A DNA stretch of 64,000 nt, taken from NCBI GenBank assembly GCA_018136815.1, contig CM030932.1, positions 9,005,628 to 9,069,627 of the forward strand, written 5' to 3'. This document shows positions 32,901 through 41,800 of this stretch, piece by piece. Under the pieces are notes generated by a model that saw only the letters and a list, made by a program, of their open reading frames with translations, searched no databases and had not been told where the DNA came from. Positions within the stretch are counted from its first letter, which is position 1. Every line of letters begins with the position of its first letter. The position numbers and the translations under genes are program-made. Origin of the DNA: Isochrysis galbana (lineage: Eukaryota > Haptophyta > Isochrysidales > Isochrysidaceae).

Positions 32901-34667
32901 ACCGGCATCGGATTGAGCTTCCGATTCAACGTAGAGCATGAAGCGCGTGGCAGTGCAGTTGGTGCGGAGATGATGAGCATCAGACTAGCCAAGCCTACCC
33001 CCGTTGGACTCTTGTGAGCATCCTTTCCTCCAGATGACGCTTTGGTTCCAATGCTTGTGTGAGCACGCGCACCTCTGCATCGACTACCTGCCGCCGCTTG
33101 GCGATGAGCTCCCTGATGGCTTCATCGTCGAGGGTGTCGAGAGCAGCATCCGTCCCTGTACGATTCTGGCAAAGCCGCCTGAAGAAAAAAGGCATCGAGC
33201 CCCCGCAGGCAATCCAAGCAAGGGACGTGCCGCGCTCTCTCTGGATGTGATGAAGTAAGGCACGCTGACGGGCTGCACGGAGGGCAGCGGCTTGTGCACG
33301 ATGACGACTGAAGGAACTCCGTCGGTGGAGCGGCGAGGGGTGCTCGGTGGCGGAGCCGCTCGCCGTGTGGCGCACGCTTGTTTGATGCTCAGGCTCGGTT
33401 TCCTCGATAGAGGCTGCTATACTGACATCGAGTGGTATAAACGGCCCGGCAAGCGGCACTTGCTTGGGTGAACTGTTCGAGGAGGCGGAAGAGCTAGTGA
33501 CCGCAACTCGCGGCATGGGCGGAACGAGCGAAAGTTGCTGAGACTCAAGTGAGGCCGCCCGACCAGTATACATGCGGCCGACGGTGAGACGGAGGAGACG
33601 GATCGAGCGGGCGCGTAGAGGTCGGGCTTCGCATCTATGTAAGGGCGTGGCCGACAATCAGAGCACACGGCGAATACACCTCAGGGAGCGCCTCAAGAGC
33701 GATAGCAAGTGAGGTAAACACAGAATCATCACTGTGGATGTGAGACACATCGCGTGCTTGCAGAGCAGGCATCCTCACTCCAAGACGACATGGTATGGGT
33801 GCTGCACGTCTTCATTCAAGAGCTGGACGGTGACCGGTACGCTCGCGGAGTCTGATTCAGCCTCGCCATATCGACTAGATCCCCCCCCGGACACCTGCAG
33901 GTGGCCGGACACCTGCGGGGGCCGATCAGCGCCGGCCCGAGCTTTCTTCAAGGAAGCCAATGGCTCGACGACACCTCGCCCAAGCGGCAAATCGGTCGTG
34001 GGCATTGTTGGCCCGTGTGTCGTACGGCTGTCCCTAGCCGGGCCGGCGAGCTGGGCATGGGCCTGGTCCCCAGCGAGCAGGTTGACGGTTCCCAACTGAT
34101 CGAGGAGCTGCGGGGACGGGTGGTTGAAGGTGAGATTAGTCTAGTGGGTGAGGCATCACGCCCTTCCCGTTTGGCTCAGTAGCACTATGTATAAATGGAG
34201 ACATTTTATAGCCAGAACAATGGTGTGGTGCCGTAGCGAAAGGCGTCCAACAAGGGCACTGCCATCCTTTACTCTAGGCAACGCTAAGGCGCACGTGTCT
34301 GCCGAGCTGGTCGGTGAGATCTTTGCCCAGCAACGATGAGAGCGTACGGCCAAGCTTTCTGGCAAGTACAGGCGAGATGCGCCATACACGGCCCGTTTTC
34401 GTCACGTCGAGCACCTGTTTGCAAGCGATGAGGGGCGGGGGGGCGGGGGGGCGGTGTTGGATGGTGCTACTTAGTGTTCTGGACGATTGAAGCAACATGT
34501 ATCACATGTGACGTGCACACGACGCATGCATAGCGTGCTTCTTACCAGCTCGCCTCCCGCAGGAGGCCAGGTCGCCTCGGCAGACATCGATGCGCTCGGC
34601 ATGCGCCGTGCCTTCACGCCCCCGTCGTGGTTCACCATATTGCCAAGGCCATATGCCCACGGCACAG
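29934..34667 (-). CDS. Sensor kinase: NIT-like sensing domain plus TKL kinase
   Basis: Minus-strand multi-exon gene. Well supported exons: 32694-32464, 32362-32018, 31763-30378 and 30206-29934, all phase 0. A long upstream exon, 33537 to about 33000, has an unresolved 3' junction. Probable 5' exons: 34667-34546, 34414-34295, 34107-33779 and 33731-33680, whose phases also chain, although one intron would be only 47 bp. From 33300 the protein reads HHIQRERGTSLAWIACGG, NRTGTDAALDTL, AKRRQVVDAEVR, then EEYNAIVERVLTDLEEPL and IFTRLKDAFAMLRGFLTG. This follows the order of the helical nitrate/nitrite-sensing NIT domain (Q.ERG..., R..TD.AL, RR..VD, Y...I...L, KE.A...R). A coiled coil (VEMQLEEQVRAETAKLELQR) leads to a TKL kinase: GSGAAGATYLG, VAVKVA, HRDLKSSN, DFGLATLED and GTFRWMAPEVA. 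The first exons (LVLDVTKTGRVWRIS, SSLLGKDLTDQL) look PAS-like. A membrane or cytosolic location is not evident. Confidence 0.7.
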
Positions 34668-34840
34668 CTCGCTGATACCTAAACCACCAGCCATGACAAT
34701 ACACAAGTATTCAGACGCACGCAGATGTTGACAAGGCGTGGATTTGGCCAGAGAAGGATGCGCGCCTGTACGTGCGCACCTTTGTAGAGCCTCGGGCGGA
34801 AGAGGAGCTTGCGCTGTTTGTTTGTGTGTAAGGTGATCAC

Positions 34841-36740
34841 CGTGATTGCCGCGGTCCTCTTCGTAGTCCGAAGCCAAAAAATCAGACGTGTCCGTCATGT
34901 CAGTCACGCGCTCGCCAGTCCTCGCCGCCGATTGCAGCAAGGAAGGACCGCTGGTGCGGCTGCCCTCGCCACAGGAAAGTTCCCCGTCGACGCGGAAACT
35001 CGCGTTGCCCCTAGCCTGCTCACCGATCCCGCGCATTTCTAACGGAGGCATCATGGGCGATGCGCTCGGAGTCCACGATGTGAAGGGTGAGTTGATGGCG
35101 ACGGCGACGGGAGGGGGCATCTTGCGCTCGAGCAAAGCCTGCCACTCATGCTGGCCCCACCCATCGAAGAAGGGGTGGGCCTTGACAGCACTGCCACCCA
35201 CACTCCCACCGCCCAAGCGCGCACTAGGGTTAACTTGCAGCAGCGCCTCAATGATGCTCCTCGCGCGAGGAGAGATCGGGAGGGACGGCCGCAGATGGAC
35301 GCCGCCTGCTGCGGAGGTCGCCTCGATGCAGTCCATCTCCAACTCGAGTTCGGTCGCTCGGCCATGGCCCGGGCCCATGGTTGGCAGTGCAATGCCACTG
35401 CTGCCTTGGAGGGCGCCCCCGACTTGTGACATCTCCTGCGTAGCAGATCCGTCGTTGCCGCCCTCTCTCGCGGCATCAAGTAGACCCTCTGCTGCAGCCA
35501 GGCGCCAGTCCACTCCTGATCCTTGCATCGGTCCGAGGGAGCCGAGTGCACTGGCTGCGGCCACAGGAACTTCCGCAATAGCCCCCGTGACACCCACAGT
35601 GTCGGCGACGCTTCCACACTTCTGGGCCTCACTAGCCAATCCAGGCCCACTATTCGAGCGGACGCTGCCATCTGTGCTACTGCCGCTCGAGGCCCGCCTG
35701 CCAGAGGCTAAAGATGCAGCAGCATCTAGGCTCGCCTGGTGGTTGGGATCATGGAAAGTTGTGCATGCCGTCGCCATCAGAGATGGTTGGGTGGAAGATC
35801 CTGCTGTTGAGCCGGCTCCTGAGCCACTCGAGCCGCACAGGGAACTGTTGCCCCCCGGGGTATGGGAGGTGGACCCCGAGCCGCCAGGTATCGACGTTGA
35901 TGCCGAGCCGTCGGACCGAGCTCCTCGCGGCGCTGCCGCCGCCGCCGATGACGTCGCGTTAGAAGCTGCGCCGGGATGCTGGTGCGCACTTGGTATGAAT
36001 GGTGGCCGGCCAACGAGCATCTCGTGCAGGAGCACACCCAGTCCCCACCAGTCGGCGTGGAAAGTGTACCTCTCGCCTTTCAACACCTCCGGTGCCACGT
36101 ACTCTGCCGTGCCCAAAACCGTCGAGCAGCCTGAGTCGCCCACACGTCGCGCCGTGTTGAAGTCAGTGAGCAAGATGTGCCCATCGCCATCGATCAAGAT
36201 ATTTTCCGGCTTGAGGTCGCGGTAGACGATCGAGCACTCCTGCGGCGAGAGGGCAGTGTGGTGGGAGCACGGAGTGAGAACCTCCAATACCGGCAATCCC
36301 GCCAGCTGCGCACGGCGAGGAGCGCGGTGGCGCCCGCTTGCAGGGCGAGGGTGCGTGCACACCTCATGCAGATACTGCAGCGCGAGTGTGACTGCTCCCG
36401 CAATGGTTCGCGAGGCTGGCTCTTGGAGCCTTCCCTTTTGGAGGATGTAGGTCATGAGATCTCCGCCAGGTGCGTACTTCATGATCGAGTAGCTGTACGC
36501 GCGGTCCTCCAGCTGGGCGTACAGCGTGACAATGAAGGGGTGGTTGAGTGAGGCCATCAGCTCACTCTCCTCTCTCTTCCTCCGTGCGGAGCGAGAGACG
36601 ACCTTCATTGCGTAGAGGGCGCGCGAGAGGGCATGGCGGACGAGCACCACGCGCCCGAGAGAGCCGGAGCCGATCTCGCCGAGCAGCAGGTAGTCTGATA
36701 GCTGGGAGGCGCGCGAGGGAGGGGAGGAGGAAGACGCCAT
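34841..36740 (-). CDS. AGC protein kinase, YANK/STK32-like (DFN motif)
   Basis: Exons 36740-36363 and 36239-34841; the 123 bp intron is GTGTGC...CCGCAG. Kinase hallmarks: GSGSLGRVVLVRH, YAMKVVSR, YRDLKPENILIDGDG, LTDFNTARR (DFN instead of DFG, as in STK32/YANK kinases), GTAEYVAPEVLKGERY and DWWGLGVLLHEMLVGRPPF. A Ser/Gly-rich insertion of about 240 aa splits the C-lobe between PPFIPSAHQHP and SPRARSIIEALLQVNPSARL, after which HPFFDGWG closes the domain. The last exon ends with a donor (CACGGTGATC) in phase 1. No stop appears before 34632 if read through, and the next candidate exon (34667) fits the phase, so this may be the N-terminal part of the NIT/TKL protein rather than a separate gene. 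Start chosen as the ATG just after CT-rich leader DNA. Confidence 0.8.
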
Positions 36741-36759
36741 GCGGCAAGGGAAAGGCAGG

Positions 36760-37428
36760 GGCGGAAGAAAGAGAGAGAGAGGGAGGGAGCGAGGGAGAAA
36801 GAGAGACAGAGAGAGATAGAGAGAGAGGGAGAGAGAGAAAGAGGGAGAGAGAGAGGAAGCGAGGGGAGGAGGGAGGGAGGGAGGGAGGGAGGGAGAGAGA
36901 AAGGGGTGGGGATTTAGTTGTGAATACCCGGCCATCTGTTTCTCAGGTATCGGTGGGTCGAGTCTCTTTCCGATTGAGGGATGTTCGTTCTCCTCTCGTT
37001 TGTTCCCCCTCGCACGAGCTCTTTCTTTGCTCGTGATGAGACAGGGAGAGAGAGAGAGACGGAGAAAGGGAGAGAGAGAGAGAAGGGGAGAGATGGGGGG
37101 AAAACACCCAGAGATCCGCGCCGGCCGCCGTAAACGAAAATAGACCTGATAGGGAGCAGAGAGTGGCATAGTTGAGTGGACCACAAAACGGTATTTAGAA
37201 GCCGAATAAACCAAAGGTCCCGCAACCTGCCCCCGCTGCTCCCCCCATCCATCTCTGTTCCCCCCCCCCCCCCCCCCGGGGGGTAAATTCTACCTCCCTT
37301 CCAATAGTCCTAGAGTACTCTACTCTACTCAGGTAGATGGCCCGTCGTTAGATTTTCTTGCTGTTGTGGGGAACACGCCGCAACTCCGGACAACCCCCCC
37401 TCAACTCCGGACCGACCACGAGACTAGA
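36760..37428 (-). promoter_or_regulatory. CT-rich 5' flank of the AGC kinase gene
   Basis: GA repeats on the plus strand at 36770-36900 and 37040-37100 (CT on the coding strand) and a 17-C run at 37261. No ORF of note. Functional role inferred from position only. Confidence 0.3.
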
Positions 37429-37606
37429 CGTTAGAAATTGCAGTCTTATAGAGCATCTTGTTGGCTAGCATCCCTAGCCACATACACCGGACGAGCCATG
37501 CGCCAACCGCGCACACCCCCATCGCGGGGTAGGGGCTCCGTTGCCGTCGAAGGGCTACGGTCCCGCAGCACTAAGGTTATACTAACACAACAATAAAACT
37601 CTGACG
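37429..37606 (-). repeat. Copia 3' LTR
   Basis: 178 bp, plus-strand ends CGTTAG...CTGACG. Matches 40494-40679 and, with more changes, 41491-41677. Confidence 0.85.
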
Positions 37607-37789
37607 CTCCCCCATCGCCAAAGGCGAAACCCTCGTCCCCAATCATTGCTATTTCCCAGAAGAGGTACAAGCTTACCTTTGAGGCTGAAACGTGCTCAAG
37701 CGTCAAAGGCATAGGCCAGCAACGATTCTTCGCCAGTGATGGCGGCATCCAGACCCAGGGCTTATGTTCACTGCTAGTTGGTTATTAAG

Positions 37790-38258
37790 CCGGGGCGAAA
37801 CCAGGAAGAAGCGAGTTGTGATGCTTAGGGAATGGGACATGCATGATTTTGGATCAATTGGTAGTACCAAGAGCGAGATTGCGAAATTTCATGAACTTGT
37901 TTTTCTCGAGAGCTTTTGTCATCATGTCCGCTATCTGGTCCTCGGTCGATATCCAAACGGGTGTAGAGACGCGATCCAGGTATTGTTTGCGACCGAACCA
38001 TATCCAATTTTCATAGTGTCGAGTGTCGAGTACGACCTTTTACGCCGGGATTCTTGATGGATGCGACCGTGGCCGAGTTATCGCAAAAGATGGTCGCCGG
38101 AAGTGTGTACTCTGCATCGAGGAATTCTAAGACGTTGAGTACAAAGCGAAGATCCTTAGCAGCGTTAGTGTAGGCGGCAATTTCGGCTTCGGCTGAGCTC
38201 TGTGGTATGATCTTCAGTTTCCGGGCGGAGTATGAAATGGAGGCACCACAGTATTTGA
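37790..38258 (-). pseudogene. Copia RNase H, C-terminal piece
   Basis: Decodes on the minus strand to KYCGASISYSARKLKI, QSSAEAEIAAYTNAAKDLRF and SIKNPGVKGRTRHYE, the Ty1/copia RNase H (the SSAEAE motif holds a catalytic Glu). Separated from its N-terminal half by the insertion at 38259-39197. Confidence 0.8.
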
Positions 38259-39214
38259 CAATCTATCTGAGCATTAGTACCACTACTCTCACTAGCCCGG
38301 TACTAACACGACAGCCCTCAGCGCACCTGCCCGTACACCTTGCGCGTGCTGTTGTCACTCACAGATACATACTACTATGTACTATGCACCCCTCCACATC
38401 TCCCCCCTCGCATGCCCCGGCTCCCATTCTAACTCCCCACAAGTTAAAAAGGGGGAAAACCCATTGAGGCGGACCGGTCGACGCCGGCCGACTCTCCGGG
38501 AAAAAGCACCGGGGGGGGGGGAGGAACCTCTCGTCAAAAAAGAAGAACGGCCCTTACAGCTCTCGCCGCGAGCTGTCCTCGAGAAATAAAAGACTGCGCC
38601 TCGAGATACCTGCCACAGTGGTTCCCGTAGGCGTCTTGAGTCTCTCCCTCCTCCTCTTCCTCCTGTCGCCAGCCGCCCCCCTCCGCCCATTTGCTAATGC
38701 AAATGGGTCTCGTTTCTCACCACACTCCATCGGGGGGGGTGCAAATCCCCCCCTCTCCCTCGTTTCATTCTCTTCCGCCCCGGTCCCTGCGGCGCGTCGC
38801 CATGCGGCGCGCCATGGCCTGCTCTCAGAGGTCCTTCAGGGGCGCCCAGAGGACCAGCAGGGGCAGCTCAGGGGGCAGTGGAGGCTGGGGCTCAGCCCCT
38901 GGCCCCCCCTGCCTCTCCCTCGCTCGCCTCGCTGGCCTTGGGTGCAGCCCTGAGGCCCCTGTCTGCCTGCCGACCAGGGATGGGGGGGGGAGTCAGTACG
39001 AGAGCAGGCCCATGCGGGCCTGGGAGTGCGGCTCGCGACCCGCGCCCACTAGGGGTCTGGGCTGAATTGATGAGTGCCCTGCCCCTGCCAGAGGGCAGGG
39101 GCTGGGGTTGAATGTACGGGCCCACCCCGGGGGGTGTCCGCGATGGAGAGAGGGGGGCGCGAGGCCCCCATTGACCCCCACTTATAAAAGTAGGTTTGGC
39201 ACCACAGTATTTGA
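38242..39214 (+). mobile_element. Nested 939 bp element with 17 bp TSD inside copia RNase H
   Basis: GGCACCACAGTATTTGA occurs at 38242-38258 and 39198-39214. It is copia coding sequence (KYCGA), duplicated on insertion. The insert contains the C module (38460-38705), then the D module (38700-39180), and ends TTATAAAAGTAGGTTT (end1). The left end (CAATCTATCTGAGC) differs from end2 of other copies. Confidence 0.88.
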
Positions 39215-40493
39215 TGATATGGCCGGCAAAGGGGGTTGGTGAACTCCCCCACGATGCATCGGAATAGACTTCGATATTTGGTTGACCACCGTTGAATGTG
39301 ATGCCGAGATGTTTTGAGTTGTGTAGGTAGGCCAAGACTGAAAGGGCGGCGGAGTGATTCGTCGGACTAGGATCGTGCATGAATTGGCAAAGGAAGCTTG
39401 AGACAAACGAGATATCGGGCCTTGTGCAATTGGCAACCCATAGTATGCAACCCATTAGGGATAGAAATGGCTTATCGTGCATAGCGGCTCGCTGTTCGTC
39501 GGAGTTCGCGCCCTTCATTTTCATAAAGTCATCAACATCGGAAGAACGGACGGGAACGGAGTAAGGTTGGGAGGAGGTTGATAGAAATTTCTTGGCCGCG
39601 GTTTGGATGTAGTTGTCTTGATTGATGGTCAAGGTTTTATTGGCGTAATCCCTGGTTACTGGTTAGGCTCATGCCGCAAAAGAGCGATGGCGGTTTAGGT
39701 ATACTACAAGCAAACCGAGACGTGTATTGTATGATGAAAGAGTTGAGTTGGGTCTTACCGCTTTTAGTTCGAGGATAACCGATGAGGAGGTTATCGACAT
39801 AGAGACCGATTTTGATTGATGTGTCACCCGAAGCGCGCTTGAAGATGTTGGGCTCGGCTGGGCAACGAATGAATCCGAGTGATTGTAGATGTTCGGCGTT
39901 GGACTTCATGAACAAATTTCCGGCTTGCTTGGTTCCTTCGAGCGGGCGCATTAACTTGCAAGCAACGAAGCCTTGCTGCACGAAACCGTGGGGCTGTTCG
40001 ACGTACAAATCCATGTTGGGGTCCATGTCGCCCTGGGTAAACGCTTTCGTGACATCTATTTCGAGCCAGGCATAGCCGGAGGCACAAAGGTGGGCGAGGA
40101 ATAGGCGGATGGATTCACATCGCATGGTTGAGCAAAACGTTTCATCGTAATCGATTCCTTCGACTTGAGAATAGCCACAAGCTACCCAACGAGCCTTGAA
40201 ACGATCCAGAGATCCGTCGTCTTTGTAGATGACCTTGTATACCCACTTTCCTTTCGTGCACTTTCGACCGGCAGGTAGTGTTTTGACTAAGATCCAAGCG
40301 CGATTAGTTTCGTATTTACCTTTTACATCGTCTTTCATGGCTTCCAGCCAGCGATCCTTGTATATAGCCGATGGGTCGAAGAAAAGATTTTCAACGAATT
40401 TGTCGAGTTCATTCGTTGTGATGTTGCACCCTTGAGCGTCGTCATACGCGCTAGTGATGTAGAGATTGAAGTGGCCTCTCGGCGGGGGTACCA
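39215..40493 (-). pseudogene. Copia reverse transcriptase and RNase H start, frameshifted
   Basis: Minus strand: reverse transcriptase (WVYKVIYKDDGSLDRFKARW, SQVEGIDYDETFC, WLEIDVTKAFTQGDMDPNMD, YVDNLL where YVDDLL is usual) at 40493-39750. A frameshift near 39640-39720 follows, then LTINQDNYIQTAAKKFL to KPFLSLMGCILWVANCTRPD and IEVYSDASWGSSPTPFAGH. The N-terminus is cut at the LTR. The changed second Asp of the active site and the frameshift make it inactive. Confidence 0.85.
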
Positions 40494-40679
40494 CGTTAGA
40501 AATTGCAGTCTTATAGAGCATCTTGTTGGCTAGCATCCCTAGCCACATACACCGGACGAGCCATGCGCCAACCGCGCACACCCCCATCGCGGGGTAGGGG
40601 CGTAGGGGCTCCGTTGCCGTCGAAGGGCTACGGTCCCGCAGCACTAAGGTTATACTAACACAACAATAAAACTCTGACG
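40494..40679 (-). repeat. Copia 5' LTR
   Basis: 186 bp; followed on the coding strand by TGGTACCCCCGCCGAG. Flanked outside by the TSD CTAGA. Confidence 0.85.
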
Positions 40680-40863
40680 CTAGATCTTGCCCGAGGGTAA
40701 GACTGAAGTAGATCGCTCGAGAGTAACACTAAATCTCTCGCTCGAACGCCCCCGACCCTCGAACGCCCCCGACCCAGAAAGAACACTCGAAATAATAAGG
40801 TTAAATGAAAATGAAGGAGGGGAGGAGAGAGAAGAGGGGAGGGGGGCTGAAGAGGCGCGCGTA

Positions 40864-41490
40864 TGTTGTATTCAGGCCTTTTGGCATGAATAGTTCGGCA
40901 CGAGTACGAGCCTTCTTCGCTATATACCGTCTTCTATGTTCGCCGTGGTCGCGCAAGGCGTGCAGATTCGGATTCTCCCTGGGCTCAAGTCCTGGTTCGC
41001 CGATTTTCGTCTCGAAATTCGAGGATTGGAGTTTTATTTTTACTATTACGGTAATTGTCCACGCGTTTAAGGCAAGAAATGCAGATTTCCTCCCCCCCCC
41101 TCCGTCGTTCCCCTCCCCTCCGCCGTCCCCCCCCCTCCGCGCGCCGAGACGGCGGCTCTCTTCCGCGTCCGCGCGTTGAGACGCCGCGTTCTCTCTCCTT
41201 CCCCCCCCCGCGCGGAGGTCCTTCAGCGTCCTTCATCCTTCAACGGTGTCCCTCAGCGGTGTCCTCCAGCGGTGTCCCGCAGCGCGTCCCTCAGCGGTGC
41301 CCCGCAGCGCGTCCCTCAGCGGGCTCAGCGGTGTCCTCCAACGCTGTCTCTCAGCGGTGTCTTCCAGCGCTGTCCCACAGCGCTCGGCAACGGTCGTCGT
41401 TCCCTCGGAACTCGAGGTCCCCACCTCGAGACTCGAGTTCTCACCGCGAGTTCGCGCGGGGGGAGACTCGAGTCTGGGTACCACGTACCA
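40864..41490 (+). repeat. Gypsy-family LTR (LTR3), truncated by a copia LTR
   Basis: Starts TGTTGTATTCAGGCC, includes the CGTGCAGATTCGGATTC block, a C-rich section and the CCTCAGCGGTGTCC minisatellite (41217-41400). Ends at GTACCACGTACCA where the solo copia LTR begins. Confidence 0.65.
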
Positions 41491-41677
41491 CGTTAGAACT
41501 TATAGCGTCGTGTGACATCTTGTAGTTAGCTAGCATTCCTAGCCACATACACCGGACGAGCCATGCGCCAACCGCGCACACCCCCATCGCGGGGTAGGGG
41601 CTCCGTTGCCGTCGAAGGGCTACGTTCCCGCAGCACTAAGGTTATAGTAGTACTTACACAACAATAAAACTCTGATG
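41491..41677 (-). repeat. Third copia LTR, diverged, solo
   Basis: Same family as 37429-37606, with several substitutions and a changed end (CTCTGATG for CTCTGACG). No matching 5 bp flanks, so truncated or old. Ends about 120 bp before the next gene's start codon. Confidence 0.75.
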
Positions 41678-41800
41678 GGCCAAGTGGCTCGAAGAAGACG
41701 AATCATAATGAATGAATAATACTCTAGAATAATAGGGGTAGTGAGAGTAGGTGGAAACATACTGAGAGGGGCCGTCAGCGGCGGCGAAACGGCCACGGCA

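Larger units (their letters stand above)
37424..40684 (-). mobile_element. Ty1/copia retrotransposon, internally deleted, both LTRs and TSD
   Basis: LTRs at 37429-37606 and 40494-40679 are nearly identical; the second has an 8 bp internal duplication (GTAGGGGC). The direct repeat CTAGA flanks the whole element (37424-37428 and 40680-40684). On the coding (minus) strand the LTR ends are CGTCAG...CTAACG rather than TG...CA. TGGTACC follows the 5' LTR as a primer-binding-like site, and GATGGGGGAG precedes the 3' LTR as polypurine tract. The interior holds only reverse transcriptase and RNase H; gag, protease and integrase are missing. A second element is inserted at 38259-39197. Confidence 0.85.

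Noticed and set aside
38892-39180. Extension of the copia frame as SGGQWGPRAPLSPSRT
   Set aside because: This is read-through into the inserted element; the copia sequence resumes at 38258 beyond the 17 bp TSD.
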